Positions 27,447 to 36,354 of a DNA stretch of 64,000 bases are shown piece by piece. This stretch comes from an uncultured Paracoccaceae bacterium. Its GTDB lineage: Bacteria > Pseudomonadota > Alphaproteobacteria > Rhodobacterales > Rhodobacteraceae. How positions within the stretch are numbered: position 1 is the stretch's first letter; each line of letters starts with the position of its first letter. The stretch covers positions 2,046,001 to 2,110,000 of the forward strand of contig CANMWG010000001.1 in assembly GCA_947501555.1 (NCBI GenBank), in the 5' to 3' direction. The position numbers and the translations under genes were made by a program. The notes beneath the pieces are model-generated. The model was not told the origin of the DNA, made no database searches, and saw only the letters and a list, made by a program, of their open reading frames with translations.

Positions 27447-28355
27447 ATGAAACTCACGCGTCGTCAAGCACTCATGTCAGGGGCGACCCTGCCGATGGCC
27501 GCATCTTTGCCCTCATTCGTGCAGGCAGATGGTCATGTCGCCGCCCTACCAACACACAGGGATTTTACATTGGGCGACTTCAAGGTCACTACCTTGCTCG
27601 CTGGCAGCCGTGCTGTTGAAGAGCCCCAGGGCATCTTCGGGATGAACGTCGATGCGCAGACATTTTCGGACGTCAGTGCCGCCAATTTCATCCCTGATGA
27701 TGTGGCCCAATTCTTTTTCACCCCGACGGTTGTCAACACCGGGTCAGAAGTGATCTTGTTTGATACAGGCCTGAACCCTGCAGGTACCGGCGCTGCGTTG
27801 AATGCCGCCGGATACACCACCGACGACGTCACCCATGTCGTGATCACACACATGCACGGCGACCACATCGGTGGGCTCGCCGATGACAGTGGTGCTGAGA
27901 CCTTTACAAACGCGGCCTATGTGACGGGTCAGGTCGAATTTGACCATTGGGCTGGCGCCGAAAACGAAAATTTTGAAGCCAAGGTTCGCCCATTGGCCGA
28001 GAAGTTCTCATTCATTGGCGATGGCGATGCCGTTCGTCCTGGCATCACCGCCGTTGCTGCCTTTGGGCACACACCCGGGCACATGGGTTACATGCTAGAA
28101 AGCGGTGGCAAGCAACTATTCCTGATGATCGATGCGGCTAATCACTACGTCTGGTCTGTCGCCTATCCTGACTGGGAAGTCCGATTTGATATGGATAAGG
28201 CGGCAGCCGCTGCGACCCGTCGTAGCATTCTGGATATGGCCGCCGCCGACAAGGTGCCGCTGATTGGCTACCACATGCCATTCCCCGGTCTGGGCTTTGT
28301 TGAGACCCGCGAAGACGGGTTCCGCTATATCCCGCATAGCTATCAACTGATCTGA
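27447..28355 (+). CDS. Tat-exported metallo-beta-lactamase-fold hydrolase
   Basis: This 302-residue protein has a twin-arginine signal (KLTRRQALMSGA, then a weak hydrophobic stretch to SFVQADG). The zinc motif HMHGDH is at 135-140, and GHTPGHMGY and a late GYHMPFPG supply further metal ligands. It is a periplasmic MBL-fold hydrolase; lactonases and many other activities share this fold, so the substrate is not known. I chose ATG 27447, preceded by AAAGG, which exposes the twin-arginine signal; the longer reading frame from 27366 would bury it. Confidence 0.85.
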   Translation: MKLTRRQALMSGATLPMAASLPSFVQADGHVAALPTHRDFTLGDFKVTTLLAGSRAVEEPQGIFGMNVDAQTFSDVSAANFIPDDVAQFFFTPTVVNTGSEVILFDTGLNPAGTGAALNAAGYTTDDVTHVVITHMHGDHIGGLADDSGAETFTNAAYVTGQVEFDHWAGAENENFEAKVRPLAEKFSFIGDGDAVRPGITAVAAFGHTPGHMGYMLESGGKQLFLMIDAANHYVWSVAYPDWEVRFDMDKAAAAATRRSILDMAAADKVPLIGYHMPFPGLGFVETREDGFRYIPHSYQLI

Positions 28356-28364
28356 TTGGATCAC

Positions 28365-28388
28365 AGCCACCCGGTTCGCCGGGTGGCT
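28365..28388. terminator. Hairpin between convergent genes
   Basis: AGCCACCCGG at 28365-28374 pairs perfectly with CCGGGTGGCT at 28379-28388 around a TTCG tetraloop. Neither side has a proper T run, but its place between two convergent stop codons fits a shared terminator or mRNA-end stabiliser. Confidence 0.7.
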
Positions 28389-28390
28389 AT

Positions 28391-28819
28391 TCAACTAGGC
28401 TTGACCGGCCAACGGGTTGCCAGGTCGTCCAGACCAGCGCGCACGATCTCTTCAACAACATCGATTTCCACATCCGCCAGCTTGTTGATGTAAAGGCAGG
28501 CCTTGCCCAATTTATGCTTGCCCAAACGGTCAAGAATATGCCCGAAATCGGTATATCCCGGCATGATATACAGGACGAGGTTCGCCTTGCGCGGACTGAA
28601 CCCAGTGGCCAAACAATCCCCGCTCCGACCGCTGTCGTAGGTGTAATGATACTGGCCATATCCAACCATCGTAGGGCCCCACATACGGGGCTGCCAGCCA
28701 GTGACGCGCCTGAACAGATCATCCAGCACTTCGGCATCGGCGCGCCGCTTGGGGTTTTCGATACCCGCAATAAAATCGGAGACTCTCTGCGGAGTGGGTT
28801 TTGTTTTGTTCTCAGCCAT
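28391..28819 (-). CDS. DUF1801-type protein
   Basis: This 142-residue soluble protein matches the DUF1801 (YdhG-like) pattern: PQRVSDFIAGI at the start, MWGPTMVGYGQYHYTYDSGRSG in the middle and KACLYINKLADVEI toward the end. Proteins of this family have a small alpha/beta fold and no established enzymatic role. It stands alone between the hairpin at 28365 and an unrelated membrane gene 17 bases upstream on the same strand. Confidence 0.8.
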   Translation of the reverse strand: MAENKTKPTPQRVSDFIAGIENPKRRADAEVLDDLFRRVTGWQPRMWGPTMVGYGQYHYTYDSGRSGDCLATGFSPRKANLVLYIMPGYTDFGHILDRLGKHKLGKACLYINKLADVEIDVVEEIVRAGLDDLATRWPVKPS

Positions 28820-28836
28820 GGTGGCAGGCTAGCACA

Positions 28837-29367
28837 TTACCCGCCTCTTTCGAAGGGATTGCCGGTCACAACCTCCCAGACACCGGTTCGCGCACCCAAT
28901 ACATCCGAGCGGCCTTCGACCAGATGCTGCCCTCGGCCTTCCAGACGGACCGAGATCAGATTGATGATATCCGCTGCCTCATGGGTCATCTGCACAATAT
29001 AGAGCTGGGCCTTGTCATCAGCAGTTTCCAAAGTGAGGCGATCGTGATTGGCCAGCAGCGGACGGTCTTTGGTGACGCAGATCAGATCATCCAATGCAAT
29101 GACAGTCTGACGTTTGCCCGTATTCACCACCAAACGATCATCGCTGATCAGCAATCGAACCGCAGGCGGGCGTTGCGGAAACGCCGCCCAAAGACCAAAA
29201 AAGAGCAGCCCCGGTCCACCCGTCATGAAGACAAAGTTCGCAAAGGAGAACCGCAATGGTAGACCAAAGCGAAGCCACATCAGCGTGATCGGGAACGCAA
29301 TGAACATCAGCGCGGCCCCAGCGACGCGACGGGACCGAAACACCTCTTGGACCGCGATATCAGTCAT
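28837..29367 (-). CDS. Membrane protein with PH-like soluble domain, function unknown
   Basis: This 176-residue protein has two probable membrane helices (about residues 15-32 and 42-62) followed by a cytoplasmic beta-rich domain starting VRLLISDDRLVVNTGKRQTVIALDDL, a pattern seen in bacterial PH-like membrane proteins. No catalytic motif is visible. The next gene upstream on the same strand (29428) has the same general layout, so the two may work together. Confidence 0.65.
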   Translation of the reverse strand: MTDIAVQEVFRSRRVAGAALMFIAFPITLMWLRFGLPLRFSFANFVFMTGGPGLLFFGLWAAFPQRPPAVRLLISDDRLVVNTGKRQTVIALDDLICVTKDRPLLANHDRLTLETADDKAQLYIVQMTHEAADIINLISVRLEGRGQHLVEGRSDVLGARTGVWEVVTGNPFERGG

Positions 29368-29427
29368 TGCCGTCTTTCTTGAAACATAGCAAAGACCTAA
29401 GGGTTGGTAGGCTTATTTCAATAGATG

Positions 29428-29877
29428 TCAGTTGCCGTGCATCTGCTGCTTGCGGGCAAAATTGTTCATTTTTTCGGCCATCTTTTTGGGCTTATCGGAC
29501 AAGTAGCCCCATTGGATAGACTGAGAAGAACCCAACATGCCTGGCGCGGTTTTCACAACAACCCAGCTGAGGATCGGGATGAAATAGACGCGGATCGCCT
29601 TTACCTGGGCTCCGTGATAATCGCTCCAAGGGCGCTGCGCCTTCCCCATGACTGAAAAGCCCGCGTTATCGGCCTGAAACGATGGTTTCTGCGTGAAGAA
29701 GGCAAAACCTATCCGACCCAGAAACGCCAGAAACACCAAAACCCACGCCAGACCGATCCAATAAACGTAAAGATTACCGTACTCCCCGCCCGCCATAAAA
29801 ACGCGCCCCAACATGATTTGGAACACACAAAATGCAGCGCCCTTGATGGCGGAATTTTTGGCAGGGGTCAGTGTCAT
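29428..29877 (-). CDS. Small membrane protein with PH-like segment, function unknown
   Basis: This 149-residue protein has two probable membrane helices (about residues 10-28 and 38-62) and a C-terminal half with ADNAGFSVMGKAQRPWSDY and IPILSWVVVKT, resembling the first strands of a PH-like domain. It is adjacent to and co-oriented with the protein at 28837, which has a similar plan. Its basic tail (KPKKMAEKMNNFARKQQ) may contact lipid head groups. I cannot assign a function. Confidence 0.6.
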   Translation of the reverse strand: MTLTPAKNSAIKGAAFCVFQIMLGRVFMAGGEYGNLYVYWIGLAWVLVFLAFLGRIGFAFFTQKPSFQADNAGFSVMGKAQRPWSDYHGAQVKAIRVYFIPILSWVVVKTAPGMLGSSQSIQWGYLSDKPKKMAEKMNNFARKQQMHGN

Positions 29878-29965
29878 ATCAAGTCTCTTGAAACGTGGAT
29901 AGCGACAGCTGTTGATCGTACAAGCGGGGCAATTCTATGGCGTTTCAGGACAACCTTGGGGAAAC

Positions 29966-31627
29966 CTATGCGTCATCCCGCCAGCGGTTTACAATCGGAT
30001 AGCGCCGATCCAGCCAAAACGCGCGGCTTGACAGGCGTGGACCGGGGGCGGATTGGAACCGCTTGTATTCACTGATGTAGATCAGATGCTCGACCCGCTT
30101 GACCGTGTCCCGCTCATAGCCCGCCGCGACGCAATCCGCCACGGACGCCTCTTGGTCGACCAGCATCTCAAGAATGCCATCGAGCACATCATATGGGGGC
30201 AGGCTGTCGTCGTCGCGCTGATCCGGCCGCAGCTCTGCCGACGGGGGCTTGTCGATGATGGCAACCGGGATCACTTCACCTGCCGGACCTTGCATCCACT
30301 CTTCATGGTGTTCGTTGCGCCAACGGGCCGTCTTGAACACGCGGGTTTTGTACATATCCTTGATGGGATTATATCCACCCGCCATATCGCCGTAGATCGT
30401 GGCGTAACCCACAGCGACCTCGGACTTGTTGCCGGTGGTCAACAACATTTCCCCAAATTTGTTGGACTGCGCCATCAGCAACAATCCGCGCAGACGCGAT
30501 TGGATATTCTCTTCGGTCAGATCAGCATCCAAACCTTCAAACAAGGGCGCAAGGGCCTCGGTCACGGCAGCGCGGGGGCCCGCGATGCTGATCGTGTCGT
30601 ATTTGCAGCCCAAGGCCTCGGCGGCGGCGGCCGCATCATCCAACGACGCCTGACTGGTGTATTCAGACGGCAACATCACGCAGCGCACATTCTCAGCGCC
30701 CAGCGCATCGACGGCAATCGCCGCCACAATAGCGCTGTCGATACCACCCGAAAGACCGAGCAAGACCTTCTTGAAGCCCGTCTTGCGCATATAATCACGC
30801 AGGGCCTCAACCATCACGCGGTAATCCTGCGCAATCTCATCAGGCAGTGTAGCCTTTTCGCCTTCAACAGCCCTCCAACCGGCATCGGTCAGTTCGAAAT
30901 CCACATGGGCGTAACCCGACTCAAACACAGGCATTTGCATCGCAAGCTTGCCACCGGGGTTCAACACGAACGAGCCGCCGTCAAACATCTGGTCATCCTG
31001 ACCGCCAACCATGTTGAGATAGACCATGGGCACCTGATTCTCGATCACGCGGGCTACCATTGTCTGCATCCGGATGGGAAATTTGTTGCGAAAGTAAGGG
31101 GACCCGTTGGGCACCAACAATATCTCTGCACCGCTTTCAACCATTGCTTCACAGACATCGGGGTACCAAGCGTCTTCGCAGATGGGGCTGCCAATGCGCG
31201 GGCCGTTGTTCATCGCAAATGGACCAGCAATATCAGCGCTCTTGAATAGCCGGACTTCGTCAAAAACGTTGAAATTCGGTAGGAAGTGCTTGCGCATGCG
31301 GGCCACGATCTTGCCATCACGCAATGTATAGTAAGCGTTATAAAGGCGCTCTTCTTCGATCACCGGGCAGCCAATGGTTAACGCTGGTCCATCGGCACAA
31401 TCCGCAGCGAGTTGCATCAAACGGCATTGGGCATCGGCCACAAATGCGGGTTTCATCACTAAATCTTGTGTTTGATAGCCCACCAAGAACATTTCAGGCA
31501 AAGCCACTAAATCCGCGCCAGCAGATTTGCCTTCAGCCCAAGCAACACGGGCCAAATCTGCATTTCCAACGATGTCTCCCACGGTTGGATTTAATTGCGC
31601 CATGGTAATTCGGAAGAATTTTGTCAT
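29966..31627 (-). CDS. nadE: Glutamine-dependent NAD+ synthetase
   Basis: This 553-residue protein combines an N-terminal nitrilase-type glutaminase with a C-terminal ATP-pyrophosphatase. The glutaminase triad is visible as Glu in ALPEMFLVGY, Lys in RKHFLPNFNVFDE and Cys in GSPICEDAWY. The synthetase P-loop is LGLSGGIDSAIVAA. It amidates nicotinic acid adenine dinucleotide to NAD+ in the last step of NAD synthesis, using glutamine as nitrogen source. The length and both active sites are intact. Confidence 0.95.
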   Translation of the reverse strand: MTKFFRITMAQLNPTVGDIVGNADLARVAWAEGKSAGADLVALPEMFLVGYQTQDLVMKPAFVADAQCRLMQLAADCADGPALTIGCPVIEEERLYNAYYTLRDGKIVARMRKHFLPNFNVFDEVRLFKSADIAGPFAMNNGPRIGSPICEDAWYPDVCEAMVESGAEILLVPNGSPYFRNKFPIRMQTMVARVIENQVPMVYLNMVGGQDDQMFDGGSFVLNPGGKLAMQMPVFESGYAHVDFELTDAGWRAVEGEKATLPDEIAQDYRVMVEALRDYMRKTGFKKVLLGLSGGIDSAIVAAIAVDALGAENVRCVMLPSEYTSQASLDDAAAAAEALGCKYDTISIAGPRAAVTEALAPLFEGLDADLTEENIQSRLRGLLLMAQSNKFGEMLLTTGNKSEVAVGYATIYGDMAGGYNPIKDMYKTRVFKTARWRNEHHEEWMQGPAGEVIPVAIIDKPPSAELRPDQRDDDSLPPYDVLDGILEMLVDQEASVADCVAAGYERDTVKRVEHLIYISEYKRFQSAPGPRLSSRAFWLDRRYPIVNRWRDDA

Positions 31628-31780
31628 AGTTTTGTCCCAATGCCTTGCAATGCATGTATCAGAATGCCCGGTAGGGGAAAGTCAGATGTGGCAGATTGCT
31701 TCTTGTTGAGAGCGTTAGCAGTTGTCAGGATTTAGGACCTCACCTAAGCTAGCGGTGTGAGGGAAGAGATGGAGAGAGCA

Positions 31781-33190
31781 ATGAGAACGTTTGGATTACC
31801 AAAAGGTGCGGCGATAGCCCTTATTTCGGCAGGCCTTGCGACCAGCATAGAAGCGCAAACAGTCCAAACAAAACAATATGATGACGGAGGTATCTATGAA
31901 GGTACCTTTGTTGACGGCAAGCAAGATGGCACCGGAACCTACCGGCTCCCCAACGGGTACGAATACACCGGCGATTGGGTCGAGGGCGAGATTCGCGGTG
32001 ATGGTATCGCTAAGTTTCCGAATGGCTCGGTCTATGAAGGATCGTTTATTGCGGGCAAGCCAGAAGGTCAGGGGCGAATCACATTTGCTGATGGCGGCAC
32101 ATTCGAAGGCGAATGGGTCGACGGAAATATCACCGGGCAAGGCGTTGCCGAATATGCAAACGGCGTCGTTTACCAAGGCGAGTTCCGCAATGCGATGCAC
32201 AACGGCATCGGCATCATGACCAGCCCAGGCGGCTATGTCTACGAAGGTGAGTGGATCAACGGCACCAAAGAGGGTGAAGGCACGATCACCTATCCCGACG
32301 GCGCGATTTACGAAGGAACACTGAAGGCTGGCGAGCGGGACGGCATCGGGACGCTTACTATGGCGGATGGCCTGATCTATAGCGGCGCATGGGTCGACGG
32401 ACAAATCCAAGGTGAAGGGACCCTGACCCAGCCAAATGGCGACATCTACGAAGGTAATTTGATTGCCGGTCGCCGCGAAGGCACCGGTAAGGTCACCTAC
32501 TCTAACGGCGATATCTACGAAGGGATGTTCGTGAACGACCGCCGCGAGGGCACAGGCACATTCAGCGGTACAGACGGCTATATTTACGCCGGTGACTGGG
32601 TTGCAGGCCAAATCGACGGCAGCGGCGAAGTGACATATCCTGACGGCTCGGTTTACGTGGGAACATTCTCTGCAGATCTGGCAGATGGCACTGGCAAGAT
32701 CACCTACCCTGATGGGTCTAGCTATGAAGGCGAATGGGATCTAGGGGTCATCAATGGCACAGGTGTCGCGACTTATGTGAACGGCTTGGTCTACGAAGGT
32801 GAATTCCTGAATGCCAAGAACCACGGCCAGGGCAAAATGACCTATGCGGATGGCTACGTCTACGAAGGACAATGGGCCGAAGGGCAACGCAACGGACTGG
32901 GCAAAGCAACATATGCGGATGGCACAGTCTACATTGGCGAATTTGTCAATGGACAACGCAGCGGCGCCGGTGAGATCACATTGCCAGACGGGTTCACCTA
33001 TGTTGGGTCTTGGCTGGACGGTGAAATCAGCGGTGAAGGCGTTGCGACCTATGCAAATGGCGACATCTACGAAGGGGCATTTGTCCGCGGCCGCCGCGAA
33101 GGCGACGGCACAATGCGCTATGCCACCGGCCAGGAAAGCACTGGCATCTGGTCAGATGGCGCGCTGGTGTCCGAGGCTGGCGAAGACTGA
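31781..33190 (+). CDS. Exported MORN-repeat protein, 18 repeats
   Basis: This 469-residue protein has a signal peptide (AAIALISAGLATSIEAQ, cleavage near residue 27) and then almost only MORN repeats: I count 18 full 23-residue units of the form YEGxFxxGxxxGxGxxxYxDG, plus a degenerate last one. MORN arrays form a long beta-strand groove; in other organisms they bind lipids or act as scaffolds. I chose ATG 31781, just after GGAGAG, over a GTG at 31757. The predicted site is the periplasm or cell surface. Bacterial exported versions have no settled role. Confidence 0.85.
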   Translation: MRTFGLPKGAAIALISAGLATSIEAQTVQTKQYDDGGIYEGTFVDGKQDGTGTYRLPNGYEYTGDWVEGEIRGDGIAKFPNGSVYEGSFIAGKPEGQGRITFADGGTFEGEWVDGNITGQGVAEYANGVVYQGEFRNAMHNGIGIMTSPGGYVYEGEWINGTKEGEGTITYPDGAIYEGTLKAGERDGIGTLTMADGLIYSGAWVDGQIQGEGTLTQPNGDIYEGNLIAGRREGTGKVTYSNGDIYEGMFVNDRREGTGTFSGTDGYIYAGDWVAGQIDGSGEVTYPDGSVYVGTFSADLADGTGKITYPDGSSYEGEWDLGVINGTGVATYVNGLVYEGEFLNAKNHGQGKMTYADGYVYEGQWAEGQRNGLGKATYADGTVYIGEFVNGQRSGAGEITLPDGFTYVGSWLDGEISGEGVATYANGDIYEGAFVRGRREGDGTMRYATGQESTGIWSDGALVSEAGED

Positions 33191-33214
33191 TCTCACCTGA
33201 TCAAACCAACATTC

Positions 33215-33247
33215 AAGGGTTTCGGAGACATCTTCGAAACCCTTTTT
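33215..33247 (+). terminator. Rho-independent terminator after the MORN gene
   Basis: AAGGGTTTCG at 33215-33224 pairs perfectly with CGAAACCCTT at 33235-33244, followed by TTT and a T-rich stretch. Confidence 0.9.
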
Positions 33248-33278
33248 CTTTGGATCATGACTTCCTAAAGGTGGGACA

Positions 33279-34796
33279 CTAGACGCCCTCACCCGCATCT
33301 AGCCGATCCAGCCAGGCGTCCGCCTCTTTCAGCACGGTATCGCGCCGCGTTTCATCCATCCGGTCCCACACCCGATACATATTCCCCATGCGCGGGTTCC
33401 CTTTAAACCGGTCGCGATGCCGGTCTAGAAAATGCCAGTAAAGCAAGTTGAACGGGCAGGCATCCGGGCCGGTTTTATCTTGCACCCGGTAGGCGCATGA
33501 GCCGCAATAATCCGACATTTTGTGAATGTAGTTGCCCGAGGAAATATAGGGTTTTGAGGCAATAATCCCGTCATCGGCAAACTGGCTCATCCCAATGACA
33601 TTCGGGGCCTCAACCCATTCATAGGCATCCGCATAAACCGCCAAATACCATTCATGAACTTCGGTCGGATCAACACCGGATAGCAGCGCAAAATTGCCGG
33701 TGACCATCAGACGCTGGATATGGTGGGCATAGGCCTCATCTCGCGTTTGCCTGACCGCTTTTCCCATACAATTCATCTTGGTTTTGCCCCCCCAAAAGAC
33801 AGGGGGCAAAGCGCGATTATGGCCCAGCGCATTGCGGGTCACGTAATCAGGGCCTTCGCGAAAATAAATGCCCCGCACGTATTCGCGCCAGCCAATAATC
33901 TGACGGATGAATCCTTCCACCGCATTCAACGGGGCCGCGCCCGCGCGGTAAGCCGCTTCGGCCTGTTTGCAAACTGACAAAGGGTCCAGCAGCCCGGCGT
34001 TCAGGTAGAAGCTGATCAGCGCATGGTACAAGAACCGATGCGCGTTTAGCATCGCATCTTGGAAATCGCCAAACTTCGGCAAGCCGCCCTCTATCCAATG
34101 GGTCAGTTGTTCCTGCGCCTGATCCGCATCTGTGGCAAACCAAAACGGGCGAAGCGTGCCAAAGTTCTGTGCAAATCGGGCTTCAACGAGATCAAGCACA
34201 TCTTCATCCGCCTCAAACTGCAACGGTCCTGCAAAATCGACCTGATCCGGGGCTGGCTTGCGGTTGTCGTGATCATAGTTCCATTTGCCCCCCTCAGGCT
34301 GATCCCCATCCATCAACAGCCCGGTCTTACGCCGCATATCGCGATAGAAATACTCCATCCGCAGTTGCTTGCGACCTGCGGCCCAAGCGTCAAATTCTGC
34401 ATGGGAAGCAATGAACCGATTATCCGGCAGGCAATGGGACCTCAAAGGCAGATCGCCCAAAGCCGCTATCAAGCGCCATTCGCCCGGCTCTGTATAGACC
34501 ACACCCGCTGCGTCAAACTCGGCGGCACGTCGGATCAACTCACCAGAAATCGACCCGGTGTTTTCCGGATCATCTAGTTGGGTATAAGCCACCTGCCATC
34601 CGTCCGCACGCAGACGATGCGCAAATTTGCGCATCGCCATCAAGCAAAAGGCGATCTTTTTGGGGTGGTGAGGGACATAAGTGGCCTCATCCATAACCTC
34701 GGCCATGACAACCAGATCAGTGGTTTTATCCGCTTTGCGCAATGCGGATAGACCGGGCGATAACTGGTCCCCCAGCACTAAGACCAATCTCACCAC
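33279..34796 (-). CDS. Iron-sulfur photolyase/cryptochrome (PhrB-like, (6-4) type)
   Basis: This 505-residue protein starts at a GTG codon and has the photolyase-related N-terminus LVLVLGDQLSPGL and a C-terminal FAD domain. Four cysteines at 343, 431, 434 and 447 (NCMG, YCGSC, ACPF) match, with a constant offset of seven, the four 4Fe-4S ligands I recall for Agrobacterium PhrB (350, 438, 441, 454). That group repairs (6-4) photoproducts in UV-damaged DNA using light. Its 5' end overlaps the SDR gene by seven bases, so the two are coupled, with the SDR gene upstream. Confidence 0.93.
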   Translation of the reverse strand: MVRLVLVLGDQLSPGLSALRKADKTTDLVVMAEVMDEATYVPHHPKKIAFCLMAMRKFAHRLRADGWQVAYTQLDDPENTGSISGELIRRAAEFDAAGVVYTEPGEWRLIAALGDLPLRSHCLPDNRFIASHAEFDAWAAGRKQLRMEYFYRDMRRKTGLLMDGDQPEGGKWNYDHDNRKPAPDQVDFAGPLQFEADEDVLDLVEARFAQNFGTLRPFWFATDADQAQEQLTHWIEGGLPKFGDFQDAMLNAHRFLYHALISFYLNAGLLDPLSVCKQAEAAYRAGAAPLNAVEGFIRQIIGWREYVRGIYFREGPDYVTRNALGHNRALPPVFWGGKTKMNCMGKAVRQTRDEAYAHHIQRLMVTGNFALLSGVDPTEVHEWYLAVYADAYEWVEAPNVIGMSQFADDGIIASKPYISSGNYIHKMSDYCGSCAYRVQDKTGPDACPFNLLYWHFLDRHRDRFKGNPRMGNMYRVWDRMDETRRDTVLKEADAWLDRLDAGEGV

Positions 34797-35452
34797 GCAA
34801 TCTCCTGCCCAGCATAGTCATAGAACCCGCCCGTCTGCGCGGGGTTCAGACCATCCAACACAGACAACAAATCCCGTGCCGCTTTATCCGCCGGAACAGT
34901 TGGGTGGCGGTCAGCATATTTGGCCGTGAATGACGTCTCAACCGTGCCTGGATGCAAGGCCACGCAGATGGATTGCTTATGCGACCGAGACAGTTCAATT
35001 GCGGCCCCATGTACAATCTGGTTCAGCGCAGCCTTTGAAGCACGATAGGAATACCAGCCCCCAATTTCATTATCGCCAATCGACCCGACGCGCGCCGACA
35101 AAACAGCCACGACGCCACGCCCATCTTTGGGCAACAACCGGGCTGCATGTCGCAGGATCAATGCAGGTCCGATGCTGTTGACCGAAAAAACGCGGGCCAT
35201 ATCGTCAGGTTTGATCGCGGCAAGGTTCTTCTCGGGCGCCCCCCACAGAGGGGCCAAAATCCCTAATGCCACGAAAATCAGGTCGAATGTTCCCGTCAAT
35301 CGATCCAAAACCCGGTCCACGGAACTGGGATTGCCTACATCAAATCCATCGACCGACCGCGATAAACCGGTCACATCCCACCCATCTTCCTGCAACTGCG
35401 CACAAATTGCAGACCCAATCCCGCCGCTTGCCCCGATAACCAACGCACGCAT
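34790..35452 (-). CDS. Short-chain dehydrogenase/reductase coupled to photolyase
   Basis: This 220-residue SDR has the dinucleotide loop GASGGIG at 7-13 and the catalytic set Ser119 and Tyr136-x3-Lys140. I chose ATG 35452, preceded by AGGAG, over an upstream start at 35515 that would run into the divergent gene. It resembles the CsgA-like SDR group with an NADP-binding Rossmann fold. The substrate is unknown. The overlap with the photolyase gene is common in roseobacters as far as I recall and may mark a light-stress unit. Confidence 0.88.
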   Translation of the reverse strand: MRALVIGASGGIGSAICAQLQEDGWDVTGLSRSVDGFDVGNPSSVDRVLDRLTGTFDLIFVALGILAPLWGAPEKNLAAIKPDDMARVFSVNSIGPALILRHAARLLPKDGRGVVAVLSARVGSIGDNEIGGWYSYRASKAALNQIVHGAAIELSRSHKQSICVALHPGTVETSFTAKYADRHPTVPADKAARDLLSVLDGLNPAQTGGFYDYAGQEIAW

Positions 35453-35514
35453 AAAATTCTCCTTTGACTTAGGGACAATTAGGTCCACGTTTGACAGGAA
35501 CAAGGGGGATGACA

Positions 35515-36276
35515 ATGCGACTGGCCATCACGATCCTGACACTGCTCGGCGCGCCTGCAGCCGCGCTCGAACTGACCTATCAAACCAGCTATGATCTGAA
35601 CCGCCCCGCAAGTCTGGATTATGACCCGTCCTTTTGCGGACTTTGGATCGCAAACGAAGGGCCCGAGATCATTCTGGTCACCCTACAAGGGGACGAGTTG
35701 CGGCGGCTGGGCAGTGACCTGACACGCATCAAAGCCGTTACGCTTGAAGGGGATAACCTACTGGTCGCTGATGGTTTTGGTGGATTCCAGCGGATCACAA
35801 AAGACGGCGAGGCGCTTGGCGGCCCGTTTCAATCTGGCGTCGGCTTCGCCGATACTGAAGGGTTGGCGATTGATGCAGATGGCACCATCATCATGGTCGA
35901 AGATGATCCTGAGCGTATGACTTGGCTAAACCCTGACGGCACTGTTGAAAGGCAGATCAATACACGTGATCTGGAACCACCGCTGACCGAGGCGCAGGGT
36001 ATTGCGCGGGACCCGCGCACCGGACATCTGCTGATCGTGGATGACTGGGAAGGGACAAATTCGCTTTATGAATTTGATGACAGCGGGACGCTACTGGGCA
36101 CAACGTCCCTGATACCATACGGTCAAGACCCCGAAGGGATCGCGATCCGCCCCGGATCAAACCAGATTTTCATCGCCTTTGATGGCGGGGCCAGCATCGC
36201 GTCTTTTGATTATCAAGCCACCCTGCCCGAAGGGTCAGACCCGCTGCCACCAGGACCAGACTGCCTGATGTTCTAG
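35515..36276 (+). CDS. Secreted beta-propeller-like protein (SdiA-regulated/phytase-like)
   Basis: This 253-residue protein has a signal peptide (LAITILTLLGAPAAALE, cleavage near residue 17) followed by repeated strand patterns of a beta-propeller: LDYDPSFCGLWIANEG, VADGFGGFQRIT, EGLAIDADGTIIMVEDD, PRTGHLLIVDDWEG and DPEGIAIRPGSNQIFIAFDGG. This resembles the SdiA-regulated and esterase-like phytase families. AAGGGGG six bases before ATG 35515 decides the start. It diverges from the SDR gene with 62 bases between starts. Enzymatic activity is uncertain. Confidence 0.7.
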   Translation: MRLAITILTLLGAPAAALELTYQTSYDLNRPASLDYDPSFCGLWIANEGPEIILVTLQGDELRRLGSDLTRIKAVTLEGDNLLVADGFGGFQRITKDGEALGGPFQSGVGFADTEGLAIDADGTIIMVEDDPERMTWLNPDGTVERQINTRDLEPPLTEAQGIARDPRTGHLLIVDDWEGTNSLYEFDDSGTLLGTTSLIPYGQDPEGIAIRPGSNQIFIAFDGGASIASFDYQATLPEGSDPLPPGPDCLMF

Positions 36277-36320
36277 CCAACTCTTTGATTGCATCCGCTG
36301 AAGGCGGGCGTATTGGTGTG

Positions 36321-36331
36321 AATACTAGTAT
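36321..36331. promoter_or_regulatory. Palindrome AATACTAGTAT upstream of second MATE gene
   Basis: ATACTAGTAT is a perfect ten-base palindrome that ends 23 bases before the MATE start. The same eleven bases occur at 39001-39011 upstream of the alginate importer, which suggests a shared regulator. Confidence 0.5.
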
Positions 36332-36354
36332 CCTTATCAATATCCAGGCCTCAC

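Noticed and set aside
30053..31249. Long plus-strand reading frame of 398 codons
   Set aside because: It lies wholly opposite nadE, whose domains and active sites are intact. Its translation is rich in His and Arg with no family motif.
31796..32611. Minus-strand reading frame opposite the MORN gene, with internal periodicity
   Set aside because: The periodicity comes from the MORN repeats on the other strand; there is no signal or family feature.
31860..33150. Possible CRISPR-like or DNA tandem array
   Set aside because: The repeats are protein-level MORN units of 23 codons with divergent DNA, not identical repeats with unique spacers.
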